Positions 16,922 to 24,116 of a stretch of 64,000 nt of DNA are shown one piece after another. Source of the DNA: Catellatospora tritici (GTDB taxonomy: Bacteria > Actinomycetota > Actinomycetes > Mycobacteriales > Micromonosporaceae); the NCBI RefSeq assembly GCF_019083965.1, contig NZ_JAHRCY010000018.1, positions 1 to 64,000 of the forward strand, given 5' to 3'. The notes below the pieces were generated by a model, which was not told where the DNA came from, made no database searches, and was given only the letters and a program-made list of their open reading frames with translations. The position numbers and the translations under genes were made by a program. Positions within the stretch are counted from its first letter, which is position 1. Every line of letters starts with the position of its first letter.

Positions 16922-18043
16922 TCAGAGCCAGCCGGAGCGGCGGAAGGCGCGGTACATGGTGAACGCGACGACGACCATCAGGGCCCAGACCATCGCGTAC
17001 CCGTAGCGCCAGTGCAGTTCGGGCATGAAGTCGAAGTTCATGCCGTAGACGCCGGCGATGGCGGTCTGCGCCGCCGCGATGGCCGCCCACGCCGCGATCT
17101 TGCGCATGTCGTTGTTCTGGTCGACGCTCAGCTGTGCCAGTCGCGCCTGCAGGATCGAGTTCAACAGGTCGTCGTAGCCGGTGATGCGCTCGACGGTGCG
17201 CAGCAGATGGTCGTTGACGTCGCGGAAGTAGCGGCGGATCTCCTTGGGCAGCAGCTCCTTGTCCTCGGTGAGCGCCGCCAGCGGGTGCTGCAGCGGGGCG
17301 ACCGCCCGCTTGAACTCCATCAGCTCGCGCTTGAGCTGGTAGATCTGTGCGGCCCGGTTCTTCGACTGGGACGAGAAGACATGGTCCTCCAGCTCGTCGA
17401 TGTCGTTCTCGAAGGCGACGGCCACCTCCAGGTACGAGTCGACCAGCCGGTCCGACACCGCGTGTGCCACCGCCCAGGGCCCCTGGGCCAGCAGGTCGGG
17501 GCGCTTCTCCAGATCGGCGCGGACCGGGGCGAGCTGCCCGGCCGACCCCTGCCGGACCGTGATCACGAACCCGTCGCCGATGAAGACCACGACCGAGCCG
17601 GTCTCCACCACCTCGGAGGTCTCGGTCAGCTCCGGGTGCTCGACGTACCGGGTGGTGCGCAGCACGAACACGCTGACGTCGCCGAACCGCTCGATCTTGG
17701 GGCGCTGCCGGGGCGTGACCGCGGCCTCGACCGCCAGCTCGTCCAGCCCGAACGTGGCCGCGATCGGGGTGAACTCCGCCTCGGTCGGCTGGTGCAGACC
17801 CAGCCACAGGAACGAGCCCGGGTTCTGCCGCACCTGCGCCAGCGCCTCGATGTAGCCGCAGCGACCGGGGCGGCGGTGGCCCGCGACGTACACGGCGCAG
17901 TCGACAACGCAGTCGGCGCCACCGTGCTCGTCGTGCTCGCCGGGGACGTCGTGGCCGCCGGGGCGGATTCGCGAGGCCGCCTTGCGCAGCGGCGCCGCCC
18001 ACCCCCAGGGTGTCGCGCCCGTCGGGTGCTGCTGTCCGGACAC
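16922..18043 (-). CDS. corA: CorA-family magnesium/cobalt transporter
   Basis: 373 residues. A soluble N-terminal funnel domain leads into a long helical stalk and two C-terminal membrane segments with the selectivity motif YGMNF (GMN) between them, and a basic C-terminus. It forms pentameric divalent-cation channels in the inner membrane. The GTG start has GGAGGTGAGCGC directly upstream. It is convergent with the MmcQ/YjbR gene. Confidence 0.93.
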   Translation of the reverse strand: MSGQQHPTGATPWGWAAPLRKAASRIRPGGHDVPGEHDEHGGADCVVDCAVYVAGHRRPGRCGYIEALAQVRQNPGSFLWLGLHQPTEAEFTPIAATFGLDELAVEAAVTPRQRPKIERFGDVSVFVLRTTRYVEHPELTETSEVVETGSVVVFIGDGFVITVRQGSAGQLAPVRADLEKRPDLLAQGPWAVAHAVSDRLVDSYLEVAVAFENDIDELEDHVFSSQSKNRAAQIYQLKRELMEFKRAVAPLQHPLAALTEDKELLPKEIRRYFRDVNDHLLRTVERITGYDDLLNSILQARLAQLSVDQNNDMRKIAAWAAIAAAQTAIAGVYGMNFDFMPELHWRYGYAMVWALMVVVAFTMYRAFRRSGWL

Positions 18044-18085
18044 GCGCTCACCTCCGCCGCAGGTCTCCCGAATGATCGTAGTCGG

Positions 18086-18601
18086 TCAGAGCCGAGCGAA
18101 CGGCGCCGCGTACCGGAACGGGCCGACCAGCCCGCGGTGGTACGCGTGCAGCGGCCGCGCCTGGAAGTGCGGCGCCCACTGCGGGTCGGGCGGGACGATG
18201 CCCAGCCCGGCGGCCGGCCGGAAGCCGAAGCGGTGGTAGTAGCCGGGGTCGCCCAGCAGCACCACCACCGGCTCGTCGAGCGCGTCGGCGGCGCCGAGGA
18301 CAGTGTGCACGAGCGCGCTGCCGACGCCCTCGCGCTGGTGGTCGGGGCGCACGCTGAGCGGCCCCAGCCCCAGCGCCGGTGCGTCGCCGACGTGGCCCCG
18401 GGTGCACGCGACGTGGCCGACGATGGCGCCGTCGTGTGATACCGCCACCAGCGACAGTGAGGCCAGCCAGCCGCCGTCGGCGCGCAGTTCGTCGATGAGC
18501 CCGGCCTCGACCGGCCGCGGCGTCTCGGCGGTGGCGAAGGCGGCGGTGGTGACGTCGCGGATGGCCACGACATCGGCGGGACGTTCCCTGCGGATCAGCA
18601 C
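18086..18601 (-). CDS. GNAT family N-acetyltransferase
   Basis: 171 residues from a GTG 21 bp downstream of nadK. It has the GNAT core: a beta strand (LVAVSHDGAIVGHVAC), the acetyl-CoA loop PDHQREGVGSALV and the late GYYHRFGFRPA. The closest recognisable type is the YhbS-like group. The substrate is unknown. It probably shares a transcript with nadK. Confidence 0.85.
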   Translation of the reverse strand: MLIRRERPADVVAIRDVTTAAFATAETPRPVEAGLIDELRADGGWLASLSLVAVSHDGAIVGHVACTRGHVGDAPALGLGPLSVRPDHQREGVGSALVHTVLGAADALDEPVVVLLGDPGYYHRFGFRPAAGLGIVPPDPQWAPHFQARPLHAYHRGLVGPFRYAAPFARL

Positions 18602-18621
18602 GTGATCATTGTCCGATCTGG

Positions 18622-19485
18622 TCAGTAGACTTCCAGGCTGCCACGCACCTGCAGCTTGCGTCGCGCCCGTTCGTAGAAGGTGCCGTGGCCCAGCCGCACC
18701 ACCTGCGCCGCGTCCGCGTGCGCGGTGACCGTCAGTCGGTCCCCGGCGCAGACGTACCCGTCGACCCGCCCGTCCACCTCGACGGCGAGCCGTCCGCAGG
18801 TCGGCAGCAGCCGCAGGCACAGCCGCTCGTCGGCGGGCAGCATCAGCGCCCGGTTGAAGGTGGAGTGCGCCGCGGCGGCGGTGACCAGCATCGCCCGCAC
18901 CGTCGGGGCGACGATCGGACCGCCCGCCGAGAAGCTGTACGCCGTGGAGCCGGTCGGCGTGGCCACGATGACGGCGTCGGCGGCGTACCGGACGAACGGC
19001 TGCTCCTGCATCTCGATCGCGACCGCGGCCAGCCCGTCGCCGGGGATACGCACCAGCGCGATGTCGTTGAACGCGGTGACCGACCTCCCGTCGGGCATCG
19101 CGGCGCGCACCGCCAGTCGCGGTTCCACCGAGTAGTGGTGGTTGTCGATCGCCGAGAGCGCGGCGGGCAGGGTGTCCACGTCGATCTCGGCCAGGAAGCC
19201 GAGCCTGCCCAGGTTGACGCCGAGCACCGGCGTGCTCCGGCCCGCGATCAGCCGCATCGAGCGCAGCATGGTGCCGTCGCCGCCCAGGCTGACCACCAGG
19301 TCGGCCCGGTCGGCCAGCTCGCTGGGGGCCACGGGCAATGCCTCGCAGGCGATGCGGTCAATCTCGTCGGGCAGCCCGAGGACGGTGACGTCGCGGCGCC
19401 CGGCCCAGTCCATGACGGTGGTGATCGCGGGCACCGAGTCCCGCTCCGGGTGCAGCACCAAGCCGACCGTGTGTACCAGGCCCAC
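18622..19485 (-). CDS. nadK: NAD kinase
   Basis: 287 residues. It phosphorylates NAD to NADP. Signature residues are SLGGDGTMLR (catalytic Asp), GVNLGRLGFL, AFNDIALVR and TPTGSTAYSFSAGGPIV. The ATP-NAD kinase fold is complete. The GTG start has a TAAAGT box exactly six bases upstream and no ribosome binding site, so a leaderless mRNA is likely. The GNAT gene follows after 20 bp. Confidence 0.93.
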   Translation of the reverse strand: MGLVHTVGLVLHPERDSVPAITTVMDWAGRRDVTVLGLPDEIDRIACEALPVAPSELADRADLVVSLGGDGTMLRSMRLIAGRSTPVLGVNLGRLGFLAEIDVDTLPAALSAIDNHHYSVEPRLAVRAAMPDGRSVTAFNDIALVRIPGDGLAAVAIEMQEQPFVRYAADAVIVATPTGSTAYSFSAGGPIVAPTVRAMLVTAAAAHSTFNRALMLPADERLCLRLLPTCGRLAVEVDGRVDGYVCAGDRLTVTAHADAAQVVRLGHGTFYERARRKLQVRGSLEVY

Positions 19486-19491
19486 GCTGCT

Positions 19492-19497
19492 ACTTTA
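19492..19497 (-). promoter_or_regulatory. -10 box of leaderless promoter (nadK)
   Basis: On the minus strand TAAAGT is followed by six bases and then the GTG of nadK. Confidence 0.6.
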
Positions 19498-19500
19498 CGG

Positions 19501-21111
19501 TCATCGACGCCCGCTCCAGGCCGGTATGCGGCGCAGCCCCGCCAGCGCCGCCGCCCCCGCCAGCAGTACCAGCGGCACCGGTCCCCACGCGGGCAGGTCG
19601 GGCAGCGTGAGCCAGGCCAGCCAGGCGACGGCGCCACCCCCGCCGATCAGGGCGGCGGTCCGGGGCAGCGTGTCCCGGTGCGCCCAGACCGCGTGCGCGG
19701 CCGCGGCCAGCGGCACCACCGCCAGGGTGGCGGCCAGGCCGGTGGTGCGGCCGAGCTGCCAGCCGCTGCCACTCCAGTCGTTGCTGTAGACCCCCACCGC
19801 GTACGCCGCCAGCACCGTCACCGCCCCGGCCGTGCCCGCCACCGGCCACCACCGCCGCCCAGCGGCCGTGCCCGCCAGCACGGCACCCACGCCCGCGCAG
19901 GTCACCGCCGTGGCCAGCACGTGCCCGGTCACCGCGCCGAGCAGGCCCGCGAACGTGGCCAGCCCGACGGCGTACCCGATCAGCGCCGCCCCGGCGGCAC
20001 CGGGCGGCAGCCACGGTCCGCCGCCGCGCCCGGCCCGCCGTCTGCGCAGCTCGGCCATGCACAACAGCACCACACAGCTACCCAGCAGCACCTCGGCGAG
20101 CCGTCCGAACCGGGGCAGCTCCCCGGCGGCCCGCCAGGTGCCGGTGTCGACCGGACCCAACCATGCCCCGGGCAGCCCGATGAGCAGCGTCGCCCAGAGT
20201 CGGCCCCGCGCCTGGGCACCGGTCCCGGCCACCGCCCGGCCTCGCGCCGCGCCGTCCGGCGCGCCGATGGGCGTTCCGGTAGCAGGTCGTGGCCGCAGCC
20301 GCCCGTCCTCGGGTCCGGGTGCGTGGGCATGAGCGTGCGGCTGCCGCCACGGCACGCGATGGCGCGGCAGCGAGAGCAGCGCGAGCACCGCGACCGTCGC
20401 GGCGACCACGACGCCCACCTGCGCGATGGTCGGCTGGTAGTAGGAGTGCGCGGCGGAGACCGGGCCGGGCCAGGCGCGCGCGACCGCGTCCGCGCCCGCC
20501 GCGACGGCCACGGCGCCCAGGGCGAGGCCGACGCGCAGCTCGCCGCCGCCGGGTCGGTCGAGGCGTCCGGCGATCGGCAGGGACAGCAGTCCGAAGCAGA
20601 GCAGCGCGCCGAGCACCCACAGCGGCGGCCGGTCCGGTGCAGTCAGCGTCGCGAGCGGCGGCAGGGCGAGGGTTGCCCCGATCGCGCCGCCGATCGCGGC
20701 GCGGGCCGTCCGCGCCGGAGCGAGGATCGTGACGCCGAGCGCGACCAGCCAGGCGAGGTACGCCAGGGGCCCGAGGGTGCCGTGGGCACCGGGAGTGCCG
20801 CCGCCGAGCGGGCTTGGTTCCACCCGCCACCACAGGAACGCGCTCAGGCCCGCGGCCAGGGCCAGGGCCACCGGTGCGGCGGCGCCCAGCCCCTCGTCGA
20901 GGCCGGCGTCGGTGGACAGGCCGAGGCGGCAGCGTACGCCGTTGCGCAGCAGGTCGGTGGTGTCGGCCAGACTTGGGCGGCGGGCGCCGGGCGGGGCGGT
21001 GTCGAGCAGGGTGGCCAGCAGTTCGGGGCCTCGGGCCGCACGCCACCAGCGCGGATAGGCGCGCAGCAGCAGCCGGTAGCGGCGCTCCAGCTGGTCGGCC
21101 GCCACGCTCAT
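19501..21111 (-). CDS. polytopic membrane protein of PadR operon
   Basis: 536 residues. A short cytoplasmic N-terminus (QLERRYRLLLRAYPRWWR) is typical of proteins found beside PadR regulators, and about twelve hydrophobic segments follow. I recognise no enzyme or transporter motif. Its ATG overlaps the PadR stop (ATGA), so the two are translationally coupled and it is probably the regulator's target. It ends 15 bp before nadK starts. Confidence 0.8.
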   Translation of the reverse strand: MSVAADQLERRYRLLLRAYPRWWRAARGPELLATLLDTAPPGARRPSLADTTDLLRNGVRCRLGLSTDAGLDEGLGAAAPVALALAAGLSAFLWWRVEPSPLGGGTPGAHGTLGPLAYLAWLVALGVTILAPARTARAAIGGAIGATLALPPLATLTAPDRPPLWVLGALLCFGLLSLPIAGRLDRPGGGELRVGLALGAVAVAAGADAVARAWPGPVSAAHSYYQPTIAQVGVVVAATVAVLALLSLPRHRVPWRQPHAHAHAPGPEDGRLRPRPATGTPIGAPDGAARGRAVAGTGAQARGRLWATLLIGLPGAWLGPVDTGTWRAAGELPRFGRLAEVLLGSCVVLLCMAELRRRRAGRGGGPWLPPGAAGAALIGYAVGLATFAGLLGAVTGHVLATAVTCAGVGAVLAGTAAGRRWWPVAGTAGAVTVLAAYAVGVYSNDWSGSGWQLGRTTGLAATLAVVPLAAAAHAVWAHRDTLPRTAALIGGGGAVAWLAWLTLPDLPAWGPVPLVLLAGAAALAGLRRIPAWSGRR

Positions 21112-21455
21112 GCCGGGGCGGTGCCCTGGGCGCGGCGCCGCAGCCGGGCCGAGGCGGCTCGGGCGTTGCTGGTCATCCGCTGGATCTCGGTGTCGAGCAG
21201 CTGGGCGCCCGCGTCGGTGAGGCGGTAGTAGCGGCGCAGTCGTCCGTCGACGACCTCCTCCCCCGCGGCGGCGACGAACTGCTGCTCGACCAGCCGGTCC
21301 AGGGCGCCGTACAGGGTGCCGGGGCGCAGCACCACCCGGCCGTCGGACAGGGAGTCGACCTCCTGGATCACTCCGTATCCGTGCAGCGGGCCCTCGGCCA
21401 GCGCGGAGAGGATCAGGAAGGTCGGCTCCTGCAGTGTGGCGCTCACCCCGTTCAT
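21108..21455 (-). CDS. PadR family transcriptional regulator
   Basis: 115 residues with the PadR winged helix: EPTFLILSALAEGPLHGYGVIQEV, LRPGTLYGALDRLVEQ and GRLRRYYRLTDAG. A C-terminal helix provides the dimer interface. It heads an operon with the membrane protein, overlapping it by four bases, and most likely represses it in response to an unknown ligand. Confidence 0.93.
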   Translation of the reverse strand: MNGVSATLQEPTFLILSALAEGPLHGYGVIQEVDSLSDGRVVLRPGTLYGALDRLVEQQFVAAAGEEVVDGRLRRYYRLTDAGAQLLDTEIQRMTSNARAASARLRRRAQGTAPA

Positions 21456-21638
21456 ACTACGCCCGCCGACACATCCTCGCCCGCCCTGATGACGGCAAAC
21501 CGCCATCTTCGGCGATCGGTCGGCGTGTCGCGGCGTCGCCTCATGGTGCCACCATCGGCGCACCCATAGATTGACGGCAATGTCCCTCGCGGCACAGCCG
21601 GCACACCCCGTCCGGCGACCCATACCTGGAGGACCTCC

Positions 21639-23471
21639 ATGCTTCGAAGAGCAGTGCGCAGCATCGCCACAGGTGGTGCCCTCGCGCTGGTCGCCACCGC
21701 CGCCACCGCCGCGCTGGTCGCCGCACCCGCCCACGCGGCGTGCACCCCGGCCCAGGTCGTCGGCAACGCGGGCTTCGAGACCGGCACCACGCCCTGGGGC
21801 GGCAGCTCCGGCGTGATCGGCACGTTCGCCGCCCAGCCCGCCCGCACCGGCACCCGCAACGCCTTCCTCAACGGCGTCGGCTCGACGAACACCAAGACGC
21901 TGTCGCAGTCGGTCACCCTGCCCGCGGGCTGCAACTCGGCCACCCTGACGTTCTGGCTGCACATCGACACCGCCGAGACGACCACGAGCATCGCGTACGA
22001 CACGCTGACCGTCCAGCTGGGCACCACCACGGTCGCGTCGTACTCGAACCTCAACAAGGCCACCGGCTACCAGCAGCGCACCGTGAACGTGTCGGCGTTC
22101 GCCGGGCAGACCGTGAACCTGGTGTTCACCGGGGTCGAGGACGCGAGCCTGCAGACCAGCTTCGCCATCGACGACGTGGCGCTGAACGTGGCCGAGGGCA
22201 CCCCCTCCTCGCCCACCCGCACGCCCGCCAACGCCGGGTACACGCTGAACCTCACCAGCGACTCGACCGGCGCGAACTGGACCGGCCACGAGACGATCGG
22301 CTTCACCAACGTGTCCTCGGTCGCGCTGAGCGAGGTCTACCTGCGGCTGTGGGACAACTACCACGGCACCTGCCCGTCGGTGCAGCCGATCCAGGTCAGC
22401 AACGTCACCGGCGGCACCGCGGGCAGCCTGGAGGTCGCCTGCACCGCGTTGAAGATCACCCTGCCGGCGCCGCTGAGCCAGGGGCAGTCGGGCACGGTCG
22501 GCTTCGACGTGTCGATCGCGGTGCCCAACGGCAGTGACCGGTTCGGCCGCGACGGGTCGTACAACTTCATCGGCAACGCGATCCCCGTGCTCGCGGTGCG
22601 TGACGGCGCCGGCTGGCACCTCGACCCGTACACCAACAACGGGGAGAGCTTCTACCAGCTGGCCAGCAACTACACGGTGACGCTGGACCACCCGACGGCC
22701 GTGCTCACTCCGGCCAGCGGCACCTCCACCGAGGCGCCGGGCGGCACCGGGCGCACCATCACCACCGCGACCGCCAACAACGTGCGCGAGTTCGCCTGGG
22801 TGGCCGGGCCGTTCGTCAAGACGAGCACCACCTCGTCGGGCGGCGTGCTGGTGAACACGTACCGCACCTCGGGCATCAGCGCGAGCACCGCCTCCAGCAT
22901 GCAGAGCACCGCTTCGTCGGCGATGGACGGGCACGGCTCGCGCTTCGGGGCGTACCCGTACGGCGAGGTCGACCTGGTGCTGCACAACAACTTCTGGTTC
23001 GGCGGCATGGAGTACCCGGGCATCGTGCTGTCGCAGGCCAGCGCCACTCCGGTCATCCACGAGCTGGGCCACCAGTGGTTCTACGGCATCGTCGGCGACG
23101 ACGAGTACACCGTGCCGTGGCTGGACGAGGGCTTCACCGACTACGCCACCGACCTGCAGCGCGGGGTCACCGGCACCAACTGCTGGAACAGCGTGAGCTG
23201 GCAGAGCAGCGCCGAGAAGGTCACCAACTCGATGGCGTACTGGGACGCGCACTCCAGCCGGTACAGCACCGTCGTCTACACGTACGGCAAGTGCGTGCTG
23301 CACGACCTGCGCCGACTCATCGGCACCAGTGCCATGCAGACCCTGCTGCTCAACTACGCCCAGTCCCACTGGTACGGCATCAGCACGGTCGCCGACTTCA
23401 AGGCCGCCGCGCAGGCCGCGACCACGACCGACCTGACCTCGTTCTGGACCACCCACCGGGTCGAGGGCTGA
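21639..23471 (+). CDS. secreted M1-family zinc metallopeptidase
   Basis: 610 residues. A Sec signal peptide (cleavage near APAHA-A, residue 34) is followed by a jelly-roll-like N-terminal domain (about 35-185, a carbohydrate-binding-like fold) and a gluzincin M1 domain. The active site is HELGHQWF with the third ligand in WLDEGFTDY; GGMEYPG replaces the usual GAMEN. It is expected to act as an extracellular aminopeptidase. GGAGG before the ATG is followed at once by CCTCC, so the ribosome binding site could pair with itself. Confidence 0.9.
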   Translation: MLRRAVRSIATGGALALVATAATAALVAAPAHAACTPAQVVGNAGFETGTTPWGGSSGVIGTFAAQPARTGTRNAFLNGVGSTNTKTLSQSVTLPAGCNSATLTFWLHIDTAETTTSIAYDTLTVQLGTTTVASYSNLNKATGYQQRTVNVSAFAGQTVNLVFTGVEDASLQTSFAIDDVALNVAEGTPSSPTRTPANAGYTLNLTSDSTGANWTGHETIGFTNVSSVALSEVYLRLWDNYHGTCPSVQPIQVSNVTGGTAGSLEVACTALKITLPAPLSQGQSGTVGFDVSIAVPNGSDRFGRDGSYNFIGNAIPVLAVRDGAGWHLDPYTNNGESFYQLASNYTVTLDHPTAVLTPASGTSTEAPGGTGRTITTATANNVREFAWVAGPFVKTSTTSSGGVLVNTYRTSGISASTASSMQSTASSAMDGHGSRFGAYPYGEVDLVLHNNFWFGGMEYPGIVLSQASATPVIHELGHQWFYGIVGDDEYTVPWLDEGFTDYATDLQRGVTGTNCWNSVSWQSSAEKVTNSMAYWDAHSSRYSTVVYTYGKCVLHDLRRLIGTSAMQTLLLNYAQSHWYGISTVADFKAAAQAATTTDLTSFWTTHRVEG

Positions 23472-23491
23472 CCCGGGGGCCGACAGACCGG

Positions 23492-23523
23492 CCGGACCCG
23501 GGTCAACGCCGCCCCGGGTCCGG
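23492..23523. terminator. bidirectional terminator hairpin
   Basis: Perfect 11-bp GC-rich inverted repeat (23492-23502 with 23513-23523) between the convergent ends of the M1 peptidase gene and the GNAT gene. There is no T-run, which is common for actinobacterial terminators. Confidence 0.7.
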
Positions 23524-23525
23524 CT

Positions 23526-24101
23526 TCACACGTCGGTGCGCAGCCGGGCGTGCAGGTGCGAGTCGTGCCAGCCGTCGGCGTGCAGCAGCGCGCCGCGCAG
23601 CAGCCCCTCCACCGCGAACCCGCTCTTGGTGGCGACCCGGCACGAGCCGCTGTTGGCGGTGGAGTGCAGCAGGGTCAACCGGTGCAGGCCGAGGGTGTGA
23701 AAGGACCAGTCGGTGAGCGCCGCCAGCGCCCGCACGGCCACCCCGGTGCCGCGGGCGTCGGGCAGCGTCCAGTACGAGACCTCGGCGTACGCCTCGGCCA
23801 GCGACATCCCGCGCAGCCCCGCCTGCCCCAGCACCCGCCGCCCGTCGGTGACCGCCCAGCGGGCCCCGGACTCCTGACGCCACCGGCGGTGGCACTCCTC
23901 GATCCAGGCCAGGGCCTCGTCGTCGGCGTCCATCCGGCGCACGTGCCAACGCTGAATGCTCGGGCAGTCGAACGCCGCCCGCACCGTCGCCGCGTCGCCG
24001 TCGTGCCACGGCCGCAGCATCAGCCCGTCCCCGGCGAGCATCGGCTGCTCGGTCGCGCTCAGCGAGCCGGCGGGCAGCACGGGAGTGATCAGGTCTGGCA
24101 T
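23526..24101 (-). CDS. GNAT acetyltransferase, RimJ/RimL-like
   Basis: 191 residues. The RimL-type acetyltransferase core is visible: LMLRPWHDGDAATV, VSYWTLPDARGTGVAVRAL (acetyl-CoA loop) and LHRLTLLHSTANSGSCRVATKSGFAVEG. This group acetylates protein N-termini or small molecules, and the substrate here is unknown. It lies 15 bp downstream of hrpB's neighbour boundary on the same strand and may be co-transcribed with hrpB. Confidence 0.87.
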   Translation of the reverse strand: MPDLITPVLPAGSLSATEQPMLAGDGLMLRPWHDGDAATVRAAFDCPSIQRWHVRRMDADDEALAWIEECHRRWRQESGARWAVTDGRRVLGQAGLRGMSLAEAYAEVSYWTLPDARGTGVAVRALAALTDWSFHTLGLHRLTLLHSTANSGSCRVATKSGFAVEGLLRGALLHADGWHDSHLHARLRTDV

Positions 24102-24116
24102 CGCACCATCATCGCC

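Noticed and set aside
18685..21228. 847-codon plus-strand open frame opposite nadK and the PadR operon
   Set aside because: Gln/Arg/Gly-rich shadow of GC-rich genes on the other strand, with no domain.
21456..23456. Long minus-strand extension of the PadR gene
   Set aside because: It is antisense to the M1 peptidase gene; the PadR domain begins at the ATG at 21455.
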